Counted from the first letter of the stretch, positions 10,201 to 17,330 are shown. The stretch: DNA of 64,000 bases from BQWY01 sp046351095 (GCA_046351095.1 JAXLZC010000001.1:2232001-2296000), one strand, 5' to 3'. Notes: generated by a model not told the origin, from the sequence alone. Made by a program: numbers and translations.

Positions 10201-12487
10201 CTCCGTAGCAGGCAATGCCACGTTCGATACGACCGCCGCCGGGACGGTCGGCTCCGTCACGATCTACAACAGCACCGCGTTGGGGTTGGGCACCTCGACT
10301 GTCGGTGGCCATCTCACCGCCAGTACCGGCACCGGAAACATCACGATTCCATCATCGGACACGCTCACGGTGACCGGCGACGTGACGCTCGCGCCAGGCG
10401 GCATCATCGACCTCACCGGCATTTTGCGCGACGGTGGCACTCGCTCGTTCATCGGCGGCAGCGGCTCGCTGATCATTCTCGGTGCAGATACGCACCTCAA
10501 TAGTCTGATCCTGCCAGGCTCCGGGGAGATCATCATTCACACCCGAGGCACGACCTCCACATTTGCAGGCCCGCCGCTCGTCGGCTCGGCCATCACCTTG
10601 GCCAATCCCGGAAATACGTTCGGTGGCTCGGTTCGCTTTTCCACCGCCTCACCCGCACTGACCAGCACCGCGCTGCAGACCTATAACCTCACGCAATCGG
10701 CGCCCGTGACGCTCGGAAGCGGTCGGACACTGACGATCACCGACCTCGGCGGTAGCGGCGGCGTTCGCGGCAACGTGACCTTGACCAACGCAGGCAACAG
10801 CTTCGACGCCGTCAACATCACCGGCGGCAACATCGCCCTCACCGAAGCCGGACCGATTACCATCGGATCGATCGGTCTCAGCGCCAACAGCGGCGCGACC
10901 TCCACCGGCACACTCGCGTTGTCGAGCACGGGGGCCATCACACAGGTGGGACCGATCTACGCCGCCGGCACCACGACGCTGGCAGCCGGAACAGCGAACA
11001 ACATCACGCTGCCCCATGCGGCAAACGACTTCAACACGGTGTCCGTCATCAGCGGCAACAATGTCGCCCTCCGTGACATGACTGCGCTCGACTTCGGTGC
11101 GTCAACGATCAGCGGTACGTTGGATGTCGTCACCAATGGCGCACTCTCGCAGAACGGACCGCTGACGGTTGCGGGTGCAACGACCCTCGATGTTGGAAGC
11201 GGCAATACCATCACGTTGACCCATGCGGCAAACGACTTCAACACGGTGTCCATCACTAGCGGCAACAACGTGGCCCTGCACGACGCCAATGCGCTCGACT
11301 TCGGCGCCTCGACGATCAGCGGCACGTTGGAGGTCATTGCTACCGGTGCGCTGACGCAAAGCGGAGCCATTTCGACACCGACGCTGGAAGTTGTCAGCGG
11401 TGGAGCTGTGACGATGACGGACGTGGGGAACCACGTCGATACGCTGGCGCTCTCGGCATCAGGCCCGGTGCAATACACGGACGCTGACGCCCTTCATATC
11501 GCGACTGTAGGAACGACCAGCGGCATTACATCCGGCAACCACGACATTACGCTCGTGACAGGCGGTGCATTGGCGGTGGACGCGCCGATCCACGCAGGCT
11601 CAGCCGTGCTTGGTCTCTCGAGCGGCGGCGCCACGACACAATCATCGGGTGGGACGCTGACAGCGCGTCATCTGAATCTGGCCGGCACTGGCCCCTTCAC
11701 GCTCACATTGCCGGGCAACCAGGTGGGCACCGTCGGAGGACGAACAAGCGGCTCCGTGCAGCTCGTGAACGCAGGTACGCTCACGATCGGATCGGTGCCG
11801 GCAGTGGGAAGTCTCGGCGCTGAGAGCGGATTGACCAGCACAAGCGGGTCGGTGTCGATACGGAACCAAAGTGGCGATCTCGTCGTCGCGTCAGTCTCCG
11901 CATCGAACGGATCGGTGGATCTCGACGCCGCAGGATCGATTCTCAGCGGGTCCGGCACCGGACTTTTGGCGCTCGGCCCGTCGACGCTCACGGCTCGCAG
12001 CGGCGTAGTCGGCACGCTTGCTCAACCGATCCAGGTCGGTATCGTAAACGGGACCCTCGGCATTGCTGCCACGGGCATCCGCGGCATCGTCTCCGGCGTG
12101 TTGAACGGCTCCATCGCGCCGTCGCAACAATTGACGTTGCTCAACCAACCGCCTGGCCTGTTATGTTTCAACGGTTGCACGGTCGCGGGCGGCGGCGCAT
12201 TGACGGGACAATACGGCAACCACCTCTCGACAGGATTCAACACGTTGTCGTTACTGAACGTTGAGGCCATCGTACCGGGATATACACCGACGGCGAATGG
12301 CCAGGATCTGATGAGAATACTCAGCCTCGGGTATACCCCCACATCGCTCCTGTGGGAACCGAGTCTGTCCATCGGCGGCATGACAGACGGCAGCGTGCGG
12401 CAAATCATCCCGCCCTGTCTCGCGCTGGACACCTGCAAGCCGTCGTCGCCGACTATGTCGCACCCACGTGAGGCCGAGAGCGACTAA
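1280..12487 (+). CDS. TpsA-type filamentous-haemagglutinin-like exoprotein, 3735 aa
   Basis: Large secreted adhesin-like protein. The start is the ATG at 1280 because AAGGAG lies 5 nt upstream; the frame is open further upstream but overlaps tpsB. Residues ~15-40 form a long signal region (GIVLAAVLVGLTWAAPSRTDA). Residues ~45-170 are the TPS secretion domain, with the hallmark NPNGILFGAGAQVN. From ~residue 610 to 3400 the protein consists of Ser/Thr/Asn/Gly-rich repeats of about 69 residues, each with cores such as SGNNVxLRDxNALxLGASTISGTL, consistent with a right-handed beta-helix. The C-terminal tail breaks the repeat pattern and has two Cys pairs (CFNGC and CLALDTC). No toxin or protease domain is recognisable. 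Probable role: surface adhesion or matrix; the ligand is unknown. Confidence 0.92.
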   Translation: MEGCALRRARMPFGRTSRGIVLAAVLVGLTWAAPSRTDALPGGGTVGSGQATIQQVDPQTLTVQQGTNRAILNWQQFSIGSGETVRFLQPSANAVALNRVVGLDPSVILGHLQANGQLFLVNPNGILFGAGAQVNVAGLLATTLQIRDSDFMAGKYLFAQDPLKELRSVVNRGEIRISDHGYAVFVAPGVANEGLIVGHLGTTLLGSAQRLTLDLMGDGLIRYVLSDKVATQVRDTDGTPLASAVSNSGTIQAPGGQVILSAKASGDIFSSVVNQSGVIRAQSLVERGGVIRLEGSDPVQNSGVLGWQQHQGEVRHADGRVLNTGTLDVSAAEAQAQPGTVTLSGQMVGVGGTILARGATDSDGGNVLATSSDSTVMSTNAHIDTSGADRSSAGNVVLWSDGSTAFRGTIAARGGEAGGDGGQIETSGHRQLEFTGQVDATAPNGQFGSVLLDPTNITVATGGTATLSQVDQFADPNCAASLCTIAPTTINGAGANVLLQADNDITISNAISMTGSGLGITMRAGRDILVNAGVATNNGAIAMTANDAGAGGTRSTGTGDISGTGTINAGTANIDLTIGTNAGGAGAINLTGALTSLGTTTVTAGSAAANNVTLSSATNNFGTVSIVSGNNVTLRDSNALILGASSISGTLNVTTNGALTQSGAVTVAGTTTIAAGSSNAVTLTTAGNNFSTVAVTSGNNVSIADSNALILGASTISGTLGVTTNGALTQSGAVTATGTTTLAAGAANDITLNNASNNFSTVAVTTGNNVTLRDSNALALGASTVSGNLDVTTAGAITQSGTLTVAGTTTLAAGSANAITLTTATNNFNTVTITSGGNVSLRDAGALDLGASTVSGTLGVTTAGAMTQSGPLTVTGATTLTAGAGNTISLTNAANNFSTLSIVSGNNVSIADSNALILGASTVSGTLDITTNGALTQSGAVTATGTTTLAAGAANDITLNNASNNFSTVAVTSGNNVTLRDSNALILGASTIGGNLATTTGGALSQSGVLTVGGTSTFSATAAASDILLGTQANTFSGALAFGGTLTNIRDVSIRNVNAGATVPSVTGMTNLRNLTVLFDAAPVVLPAFTLVTGGNLTATAAGSITQSGAIVIPGTATLTAGSNDITLSNAGNNFGTVAVTTGNNVTLRDSNALILGASTISGTLSTTTGGALSQSGVLTVGGTSTFSATAAASDILLGTQANNFSGALAFGGTLTNIRDVSIRNVNAGATVPSVTGMSTLRNLTVLFDAAPVVLPAFTLATGGNLTVTAGGTITQSGAIVVPGTATLTAGSNDITLSNAGNNFGTVAVTTGNNVTLRDSGALILGASTIGGNLDITTNGALTQTAALSVAGTTTIAAGSANAISLTTATNNFNTVAITSGGNVSLRDADALDLGASTISGTLGITTAGALTQSGALTVTGVTTLATGAGNDITLNNAANNFSTMAVTSGNNVTLVDSNALVLGTSTVSGTLGVITSGAVTQTGALTVSGTTAIAAGAASAITLTTATNNFNTVTITSGGNVSLRDAGALDLGASTISGTLGITTGGALTQSGALTVTGATTIAAGTANNITLNHAGNNFGTVAVTSGNNVSLRDSNALILGASTISGNLDITTNGALTQTAAVTVAGTTTLAAGTANNITLSNSGNNFSSVAVTSGNNVSLRDSNALILGASTISGTLSTTTGGALSQSGVLSVAGTTSLAATAVGTDFLLNTQPNTFTGALSLSGTVANIRDVAIRNIHAGATVPTLSGLTGLRNLTLQYDNAAVLLPAVTLTSGGALTVTAGGTITQSGALVVPGATTVASGSNDITLTNASNNFSSVAVTSGNNVSLRDSNPLVLGTSAIAGNLAVTTGGALSQTGVVTVGGTTSLTATASASDMLLGTQANNFSGALSFGGTLTNIRDVSIRNVNAGATVPTLGGLTNLRNLTLLYDNAPVALPSLTLAAGNSLTVTAGGAITQSGAVVVSGTSTLNAGTSHNVTLTNAGNDFGTVAITSANNAALRDATGLVLGPSSLAGTLDITTSGAVTQSGALTVAGTTTVTAGAANSITLTNTANDFSSVTIVSGNNVGLRDITALNLGTSTISGTLDVITNGALTQSGPVTVTGASTLTVGAPNDIMLTNGGNNFSTVAVTSGHNVALRDATALDLGASTIGGTLDVTTNGALTQSGPLTVTGATTLTVGAANNIALTNAANDFSTLSIASGNNVALRDVNALDLGASTISGTLDVTSGGALTQSGALSVAGNATFDTTAAGTVGSVTIYNSTALGLGTSTIGGHLTASTGTGDITIPTSETITAAGDVTLTPSGMIALTGTIRNGGTRSLVGGTGSLITLGSDTNLNTLPLPGSGDVMIHTSGSTSLFSGAPLTGSAITLTNPGNTFGGSVRFSTTSPALTSTALQTYNLTQSAPVTLGSGRTLTITDLGGSGGVRGNVTLTNAGNSFDAVNITGGNIALTEAGPITIGSTGLSANSGTTSTGTLALSSTGAITQVGPIYAAGTTTLAAGTANNITLPHAANDFNTVSILSGNNVALRDTNALDLGTSTISSNLDVTTNGAVTQSGPLTVAGTTTLTVGSGNNITLTDAANDFSTVSIASGNNVALRDVNALDFGASTISGTLDVVTNGALTQSGPLTVTGATTLTVGATNDIALTNATNDFGSVAIVSGNNVALRDANALDFGASTISGTLNVVTNGALTQSGPLTVAGATTLDVGSGNDITLTNAANDFSSITIIRGNNVALRDATTLDLGTSTISGTLDVVTNGALTQSGPLTVTGATTLTVGATNDIALTNATNDFGSVAIVNGNNVALRDANALDLGASTITGTLDVVTNGALTQSGPLTVTGATTLTVGAANDITLTNATNDFSTVSIASGHNVALRDANALDLGASTVSGTLDVVANGALTQSGPLTVVGATTVATGTSTDITLTNASNDFSTVSIASGNNVALRDVNALDLGASTISGTLDVTSGGALTQSGALSVAGNATFDTTAAGTVGSVTIYNSTALGLGTSTVGGHLTASTGTGNITIPSSDTLTVTGDVTLAPGGIIDLTGILRDGGTRSFIGGSGSLIILGADTHLNSLILPGSGEIIIHTRGTTSTFAGPPLVGSAITLANPGNTFGGSVRFSTASPALTSTALQTYNLTQSAPVTLGSGRTLTITDLGGSGGVRGNVTLTNAGNSFDAVNITGGNIALTEAGPITIGSIGLSANSGATSTGTLALSSTGAITQVGPIYAAGTTTLAAGTANNITLPHAANDFNTVSVISGNNVALRDMTALDFGASTISGTLDVVTNGALSQNGPLTVAGATTLDVGSGNTITLTHAANDFNTVSITSGNNVALHDANALDFGASTISGTLEVIATGALTQSGAISTPTLEVVSGGAVTMTDVGNHVDTLALSASGPVQYTDADALHIATVGTTSGITSGNHDITLVTGGALAVDAPIHAGSAVLGLSSGGATTQSSGGTLTARHLNLAGTGPFTLTLPGNQVGTVGGRTSGSVQLVNAGTLTIGSVPAVGSLGAESGLTSTSGSVSIRNQSGDLVVASVSASNGSVDLDAAGSILSGSGTGLLALGPSTLTARSGVVGTLAQPIQVGIVNGTLGIAATGIRGIVSGVLNGSIAPSQQLTLLNQPPGLLCFNGCTVAGGGALTGQYGNHLSTGFNTLSLLNVEAIVPGYTPTANGQDLMRILSLGYTPTSLLWEPSLSIGGMTDGSVRQIIPPCLALDTCKPSSPTMSHPREAESD
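7876..8863 (+). repeat. Large internal duplication in tpsA, copy A
   Basis: This ~1-kb block is nearly identical to the block 2,205 bp downstream. Landmark strings match at exactly that offset: GATCGCCAGCGGGAACAA at 7876/10081, GATCTACAACAGCACC at 8056/10261, ACCTATAACCTCACGC at 8474/10679 and GGCAGCCGGAACAGCG at 8776/10981. The offset is a multiple of three, so the reading frame is kept. Confidence 0.88.
10081..11068 (+). repeat. Large internal duplication in tpsA, copy B
   Basis: Second copy of the block at 7876-8863. Divergence is concentrated around 10325-10600, where copy B has its own substitutions. The flanks (10600-11050) are almost unchanged, which suggests a recent duplication or gene conversion between repeats. 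Confidence 0.88.
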
Positions 12488-12532
12488 GCACATCGCGTCG
12501 TTTCAGCAACTTCGCGTCCCGCCCGCTCGCTA

Positions 12533-13039
12533 TCAGGCATGATTCAGTTGCGTGGCCAACATGCCCGCCGCCAGGTCCAAATCGAACGGCCAGGCATAGT
12601 GAAAGCTCACCGCAGGATATTCCTGGCGCAGCGCCTCCAAAATTTCAGGAATCTCCAATTCAGAATGGGAACCGCCTGGCGTGAACATCGTCGTGATGAC
12701 GCGGATCCGCGTGGCACCCTGACGGATGAGGTCCGCCGCGGCCTCTTCCAATGTCGGCGCGCAAAATTCGTTATACGCGACGCCGAATAACTCGCCGTTC
12801 AACTTCGGCTGCAACGCCGCCGCAACGGCTTCCAATCCAGACCGGTAGGGATCCGTGTCCTTCGTCCGTGGCCACCGGCGAATCTTCGTATCCAGCTCGT
12901 GTTCTTCCGCACTCATCGGCGACTTGGTCGCGCGCCGCTGCGCCTCCAACCGCTTCAGCTTCGTGACCAATTCACCCGGGCAGTCTTTGGGAATACCGCC
13001 GTGACCCACCAAAATGACTCCGTTCGTTCCAGCACTCAT
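12533..13039 (-). CDS. cbiX: CbiX/SirB-type sirohydrochlorin (cobalto/ferro)chelatase-like protein
   Basis: 168-residue single-domain member of the CbiX family, which inserts Co2+ or Fe2+ into sirohydrochlorin for B12 or sirohaem. Residues 9-16 read ILVGHGGI, with the family metal-binding His, and a second His lies in TPGGSHSELEIPEIL (~residue 120). The start has an ideal AAAGGAGTGTC upstream. It is the last gene of a run of thirteen minus-strand genes; the neighbour upstream is the DUF523/DUF1722 gene (39 bp away). Its presence at the end of an operon apparently controlled by a B12-binding regulator suggests a link to cobalamin supply, but this is inference. A ~30-residue insertion rich in charged residues follows the first motif, so substrate specificity is uncertain. 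Confidence 0.8.
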   Translation of the reverse strand: MSAGTNGVILVGHGGIPKDCPGELVTKLKRLEAQRRATKSPMSAEEHELDTKIRRWPRTKDTDPYRSGLEAVAAALQPKLNGELFGVAYNEFCAPTLEEAAADLIRQGATRIRVITTMFTPGGSHSELEIPEILEALRQEYPAVSFHYAWPFDLDLAAGMLATQLNHA

Positions 13040-13078
13040 GACACACTCCTTTATGCTTCACCGTGATCCATCAAACGC

Positions 13079-14038
13079 TCACACATGATTGCGCAGCATC
13101 AATTCTTTCGGGTGTGGATTCAGGTAGACCTGATCGCAGACATACGGCACGTCGACCAGTCGCACATAGTGCCGCACCAGCGTGATCGGCACGATCAACG
13201 GCACCATCCCGCGCTGGTAGTCGTCGATCACGGCGAGCAATTCCCGCTTTTGCGTCGCCGACACGTGCTTCCGAAAATGCCCCAGAAGATGCTGCAATAC
13301 ATTGACGTGTTTGCTCACCGTGGCCCGCTTCGCAAGCGCCTCCATAAAAAGCGCGCCGTAGCGTTGTCCGATGTCCTTCATCGTCGATCCGTGCGCCTGC
13401 GCCACGATGGTCCCGAGCGTCCGATACAGTTGCGGGCTATGGGCGAGGAGCAAATACTTATGCACCCTGTGAAAGTCGATCAACCGCCGATGCGTCAGCC
13501 CTTCGCGTTGCATCTGTAGCCAACGATGATACGCGAACACCCGCTCGATAAAATTCTCGCGCAGCCTCGGATCGCTCAACCGTCCTTCTTCTTCCACCGG
13601 CGTCAACGGAAACTGCGCACGAAACGCCTGGGCAAACAGGCCTGCGCCTCGCGTGGCAGGCATACCGTGTCGGTTGAAGATCCGGACACGCTCCATCCCG
13701 CAACTCGGGGAGTCCTTCTTGAAGACATATCCAGACAAGGACAGCGCGACCAATTCTTGAAGACGCCCAGCGCCCCAGCGCACGACACGATCGGTATGAT
13801 CCACGCTGGTGTGGATCGTCACGAGCCGCGCATGCTCCGACGTGCCGACAAGCCGCATCGCCTCGCGCGGCGTTCCTAAACCGGCTTCCACTTCCGGGCA
13901 CACAGGCACCCATTCGACGTACGGGCCAAGCCCGTCGATCAAAAACGTGTCGCGCTTATGACCACCGTCATACCGCACCGGTGCGCCGAGCAAACACTGG
14001 CTGATGCCCATTCGCATCGGCAACGCCTCAGCCACCAT
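13079..14038 (-). CDS. DUF523-DUF1722 (YbgA-like) fusion protein
   Basis: Two domains in the usual order. DUF523 occupies residues ~8-155, with GISQCLLGAPVRYDGGHK, VPVCPEVEAGLGTPRE and KKDSPSCGMERVRI. DUF1722 (YbgA) occupies ~185-310. The biochemical role of both is unknown. Fused DUF523/DUF1722 proteins are commonly encoded beside photolyases and LitR/CarH regulators. The ATG at 14038 lies inside the end of the photolyase gene (11-bp overlap), which implies translational coupling. The frame is open further upstream but would run deep into the photolyase. Internal ATGs 7 and 9 codons in (MRMGISQC) are alternative starts. Confidence 0.87.
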   Translation of the reverse strand: MVAEALPMRMGISQCLLGAPVRYDGGHKRDTFLIDGLGPYVEWVPVCPEVEAGLGTPREAMRLVGTSEHARLVTIHTSVDHTDRVVRWGAGRLQELVALSLSGYVFKKDSPSCGMERVRIFNRHGMPATRGAGLFAQAFRAQFPLTPVEEEGRLSDPRLRENFIERVFAYHRWLQMQREGLTHRRLIDFHRVHKYLLLAHSPQLYRTLGTIVAQAHGSTMKDIGQRYGALFMEALAKRATVSKHVNVLQHLLGHFRKHVSATQKRELLAVIDDYQRGMVPLIVPITLVRHYVRLVDVPYVCDQVYLNPHPKELMLRNHV

Positions 14039-15518
14039 ACGACGACGCGCCTCCCGATGACGTGAGCGCCAGGTACTCCTCACGCGCTCGCTCGTGCTCC
14101 ACAACCGGGGCCGGATAATCGACGCCGATACGACAGTCCGCATCGGCCTGGGTCGCGACACTCATTCGATGCGGCGCGTGGATCTGCGCCGTCGGAACCG
14201 CTGCCAACTCCGACACGTACCGTCGCACGTAGTCTCCCCCGGGGTCGAATTTTTTGCCTTGCAGCTCAGGATGAAAAATCCGATAGCCCGGCATCGCATC
14301 CGTTCCGGTCGACGCACACCATTGCCAATTGCCGTTGTTGACGCCGAGATCCGCGTCGAGCAACCGCTGCATGAAGTACCGCTCGCCCCAGCGCCAGTCA
14401 AGCCGCAAGTCTTTCACAAGGAACGACGCGACGACCATGCGCACACGGTTATGCATCCACCCCGTGCGATTCACTTGCCGCATCCCGGCATCGACGAGCG
14501 GATAGCCGGTGCGACCGTCGCACCAGGCTTGGAACAAGCGGCGCGCGACCGCATCGTCGGGTCGGCTGGGGGCCACCCGCGCCGTCGGGCGAAAGGGCCC
14601 ATCGACCACATGCGAATACCCCGCCATGACGTGGAGAAAAAACTCGCGCCAGATCAATTCGTCGATCCACACATGGACATCGGTTCGAGACACCGCGCCG
14701 CCCTCGCCAAGCCGATCGAGCGCCGCACGAATCGCCGTGCGCGGACTCAGCGTCCCGAATCGGAAGTGCGGCGACAATACACTCGTCTCATCCACCGCAG
14801 GGCGATTGCGTCCAACACTGTATCGATGCAACGCTCCTTCGACGAAGGCGCGCAAGCGCGTGTGCGCAGCATGTTCACCGCCATCGATGGTCACTGGTAC
14901 ATCCTCGTACCCAAGATCCACGCTGGAGGGGAGGGGAGCATGCGCTCCAAGAAGCGTCGCACGCAATGTGACTACAGACGGCCGCATCAAGGACGATGAT
15001 GGAGACGATGCCGACGTCCGCTCGCTTGCAGGCAACGCGAACCATCGCTTCCACCAGGCGGAGCGAAAAGCACTGTAGCGTTGAAACGTTTGGCCCTGCA
15101 CATTGCGGATCTCATCCGGCTCGAAAACCAGATGATCCTTACAGGTGTGTACCGCAACGCCTGCGGTTGCCAATCCTGTAGCGACATCACGATCACGCCG
15201 CACAGCCTCCGGTTCGTAGTCGCGGTTCCAATAGACGGCATCGACGCGCAGGTCACGCGCCATACGTGGAATCTCTTCACGCGGATCGCCGATCCGCCAC
15301 TGCAACGGACAGCCCAGCGCCTCAAGCGAAGCCGCCAGATCGCGCAACGCCGCCACCATAAACGCCACGCATGTCGCGCCGAAGACCTTGCGCTGCAAGA
15401 GAGCTTCGTCGAAGATGAAGACCGGCACGACATCCCCCGCCGCACGCGCAGCGGCCAATGCAGGATTGTCGTGAACACGAAGATCCCGGCGAAACCAGAC
15501 GAGCACTCGACCGCTCAT
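14028..15518 (-). CDS. phr: Class I cyclobutane pyrimidine dimer photolyase
   Basis: Light-driven repair of UV-induced pyrimidine dimers using FADH-. The N-terminal alpha/beta antenna domain (residues 1-~165) begins VLVWFRRDLRVHDNPAL. The FAD-binding helical domain carries TGYPLVDAGMRQ, GWMHNRVRM, DWRWGERYFM, and NNGNWQWCASTGTDAMPGYR, which is the class I signature. At 496 residues it is slightly longer than E. coli Phr (472). The start was chosen because MSGRVLVWFRRD aligns with the family N-terminus; the frame is open 114 codons upstream but that part shows no homology. It overlaps the DUF523/DUF1722 gene downstream. Regulation is probably by light through the CarH-like protein at the head of the gene run. 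Confidence 0.93.
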   Translation of the reverse strand: MSGRVLVWFRRDLRVHDNPALAAARAAGDVVPVFIFDEALLQRKVFGATCVAFMVAALRDLAASLEALGCPLQWRIGDPREEIPRMARDLRVDAVYWNRDYEPEAVRRDRDVATGLATAGVAVHTCKDHLVFEPDEIRNVQGQTFQRYSAFRSAWWKRWFALPASERTSASSPSSSLMRPSVVTLRATLLGAHAPLPSSVDLGYEDVPVTIDGGEHAAHTRLRAFVEGALHRYSVGRNRPAVDETSVLSPHFRFGTLSPRTAIRAALDRLGEGGAVSRTDVHVWIDELIWREFFLHVMAGYSHVVDGPFRPTARVAPSRPDDAVARRLFQAWCDGRTGYPLVDAGMRQVNRTGWMHNRVRMVVASFLVKDLRLDWRWGERYFMQRLLDADLGVNNGNWQWCASTGTDAMPGYRIFHPELQGKKFDPGGDYVRRYVSELAAVPTAQIHAPHRMSVATQADADCRIGVDYPAPVVEHERAREEYLALTSSGGASSYGG

Positions 15519-15666
15519 AGGACTCGACCCCGTCCGATGGTCAGCCCCCCGGTCCGCAAGACGAGAGGGCGCCGCCCAGACTCGAAAACCGAGACCTGAG
15601 CGGCACCGAAAAAACCGAGGGAGTGGAGCAACTGTGAGCCCATCGCAGCCCCCCACTCGCCTCGTG

Positions 15667-15696
15667 GGAAGCGCCGTGCGGAGTCGCGGCGCTTCC
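15667..15696 (-). other. 10-bp perfect stem-loop between operon halves
   Basis: GGAAGCGCCG at 15667-15676 pairs perfectly with CGGCGCTTCC at 15687-15696 around a 10-nt loop. It sits in the only large gap (211 bp) of the 12.5-22.0 kb minus-strand gene run. No T-run follows on the minus strand, so it may be a partial terminator, an RNA-stability element or a processing site. Confidence 0.5.
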
Positions 15697-15729
15697 TCCC
15701 TCGTGTCATCCTGCCCACAGCGTTCCGAT

Positions 15730-16281
15730 TCACCAATTCCACTCGCGCGGCACACCGGCCCACCAGCGATCAGGCTCCGCTTTCCGCCACGCGGTCTGTT
15801 GCACCCATAAGCGATCGCTCTCGGCCTTATCCAATCGCGCCGCCATCGCCGCATGCACATCGGCCTGATACCGCACGCTGCCTTGAATCATTTCCTTCGC
15901 CATGCGCGCGAGGCCGCCGGGCGGGTCCACGAGATCCATCGCATCGCGATAGGCCAGGTTCCAATACAGCGCCTCGACCGCGCCCCATTGCTCGGCGCCT
16001 GCGGCATGATCGAGGTATCCATCCAATGCGTGATAGATGTAGGTGAGATACGTATAACTCGCCGCGGAGGGACGCTCGCTCACTTCTTGCTGACAGGCCT
16101 CTAACGCCCGACGATAGTCGCCCGCCGCCAGAAAGATCTTTGCGCGCGACAACGGAGTCGCCGCAGACACCGCGCGTCCATTCCGCTCGCCGCCGGAAGC
16201 GTCTTCAGCCCGCACCGCCTGGGGCACCGCACTACACAGCAGCACGGCCACCACCGCACACACCGTCCCATACATCTTCAT
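15730..16281 (-). CDS. Secreted TPR-like protein of unknown function
   Basis: 183 residues. A clear Sec signal peptide covers residues 1-25 (VCAVVAVLLCSAVPQAVRA, then ED). The mature protein is helical. The segment SRAKIFLAAGDYRRALEACQQEVSERPSAASYTYLTYIYHALDGY has the spacing of one to two tetratricopeptide repeats. The C-terminus is Trp-rich (RWWAGVPREWNW). I do not recognise a named family. The neighbouring membrane-protein gene ends 20 bp upstream of its start, so it is part of the same transcription unit. Function unknown; a periplasmic protein-protein interaction role is the most that can be inferred. Confidence 0.72.
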   Translation of the reverse strand: MKMYGTVCAVVAVLLCSAVPQAVRAEDASGGERNGRAVSAATPLSRAKIFLAAGDYRRALEACQQEVSERPSAASYTYLTYIYHALDGYLDHAAGAEQWGAVEALYWNLAYRDAMDLVDPPGGLARMAKEMIQGSVRYQADVHAAMAARLDKAESDRLWVQQTAWRKAEPDRWWAGVPREWNW

Positions 16282-16301
16282 ATTTCACTCGTAGACAAGG
16301 T

Positions 16302-16796
16302 TCATGACCCAGAAGTCCGAACGTTCCGACGCGCACTCAATGGAACGGGCGCGGGCCGCTGCACCACGTCTCGTCTCCACAACAGGTAACTGGCCGTCGC
16401 CACCACCGCCAACAAGGAGCCGACGCGCAGACCCGTCACCCCATCCGCAGCCGCTGAGAGCACATCGCTGACACATTGAAATCCCAACATGGCCATCGTC
16501 ATCTCCCATCTCCATGTCCGCTCGAACGCCCAGGCATCGCCGAGTGCGGCCAGCAACCCCACCGCTATCGGCCAGAGCCACAATACTTTCGGTCCCACAA
16601 TGGTGGTGCCAAACAGCATGATCGTCTTGGGCCACACCAACGGGCCGATCGTGGACAACAACGCAGCGACGTACAGCAGCCCGCACCCCCAGAGCTGTAA
16701 TGCCCTGCCGCGCCGCTGGAAGTTCATCACTCGTCTGAGAGACGCCGCAGACAACGGGTCGGCGGCGCGTCCCTCGTCCGACACAATCGGCCCCAT
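16302..16796 (-). CDS. Hypothetical integral membrane protein
   Basis: About 164 residues with four hydrophobic segments: WGCGLLYVAALLSTIGPLVW, TTIVGPKVLWLWPIAVGLLAAL, a weaker one around MTMAMLGFQCVSDVLSA, and VGSLLAVVATASYLLW. The tail is basic. No family was recognised. The ATG at 16796 is preferred because GGTGAT lies about 6 nt upstream; TTG and GTG codons at 16808 and 16805 are alternatives. Only ~22 bp separate it from the upstream PDZ gene. Function unknown. Confidence 0.68.
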   Translation of the reverse strand: MGPIVSDEGRAADPLSAASLRRVMNFQRRGRALQLWGCGLLYVAALLSTIGPLVWPKTIMLFGTTIVGPKVLWLWPIAVGLLAALGDAWAFERTWRWEMTMAMLGFQCVSDVLSAAADGVTGLRVGSLLAVVATASYLLWRRDVVQRPAPVPLSARRNVRTSGS

Positions 16797-16818
16797 ACGT
16801 ATCACCAACGCCAGACGA

Positions 16819-17313
16819 CTACTTCTTCGTTGCCCCGTGATGATCGGGGATCATCCCATGTTCCATGTCATGATCGTCCCCGCCAGGTTGACGCAACGAA
16901 TCGGCCGCCACACGAACGACCTTCACCTCCCGCGCGCCGCCGTCGCCCTTCACCGAAAGGGTGACCGACGTACCCAATTCACCGCGAATGAGCAGCGCCA
17001 CCTGATCGTAGGTCTTCCCGGTCAACGCCTGCCCGTCGACAGACACGATCTCATCGCCATGCGAGAGCCCCGCCTTTTGCGCCGGACCTTCCGGATGGGC
17101 AAAGGCGATGTACAACACGGCCGGATCGCCGACGCGTTCCGCACCAACTTGCAAAGCCACACCGATCACACCCTGCGGCGCACGCGAAGTATCTGCGGCG
17201 AGAGCAACGTTCGACCAGAGGGCAAGCGAGAGCACAGCGCCCACCGCCATCAATCTCGGAACGTGCATGAGCGTCAGCCCCCACGAACGATTCGTTTGCA
17301 TACCAGCATTCAT
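16819..17313 (-). CDS. Periplasmic PDZ-domain protein
   Basis: 164 residues. The signal peptide covers residues ~1-38 (PRLMAVGAVLSLALWSNVALA, then ADT). Residues ~45-130 form a single PDZ domain: GVIGVALQVG, then HPEGPAQKAGLSHGDEIVSVDGQALTGKTYDQVALLIRG, a textbook carboxylate-binding/ligand-groove pattern. There is no protease domain. The tail is His/Asp-rich (DDHDMEHGMIPDHHGATKK), a possible metal-binding stretch. The ATG at 17313 is preceded by AAGGAGGTTCATGTG; the frame stays open for 90 codons upstream but runs into the DUF4149 gene. Likely a scaffold or chaperone-like periplasmic factor. Confidence 0.8.
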   Translation of the reverse strand: MNAGMQTNRSWGLTLMHVPRLMAVGAVLSLALWSNVALAADTSRAPQGVIGVALQVGAERVGDPAVLYIAFAHPEGPAQKAGLSHGDEIVSVDGQALTGKTYDQVALLIRGELGTSVTLSVKGDGGAREVKVVRVAADSLRQPGGDDHDMEHGMIPDHHGATKK

Positions 17314-17330
17314 CACATGAACCTCCTTCT

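Larger units (their letters stand above)
3120..11430 (+). repeat. Coding tandem repeats, ~207-bp unit, inside tpsA
   Basis: The sequence GGCAACAACGTC..CTCCGCGAC recurs with a 207-bp period (for example near 3167, 3374 and 3581), giving a 69-residue unit. Copies diverge by substitution, and several dozen are present. Interrupting modules that differ from the unit lie near 4320-4600, 4830-5090, 6370-6640 and 6860-7120. Those four are related to one another through the motifs NIRDVxIRNxxAGATVP and LRNLT. Confidence 0.9.

Noticed and set aside
3120..11430. Regular repeats considered as a CRISPR array
   Set aside because: The period is 207 bp, the whole repeat is coding and in frame, and there are no spacers or cas genes.
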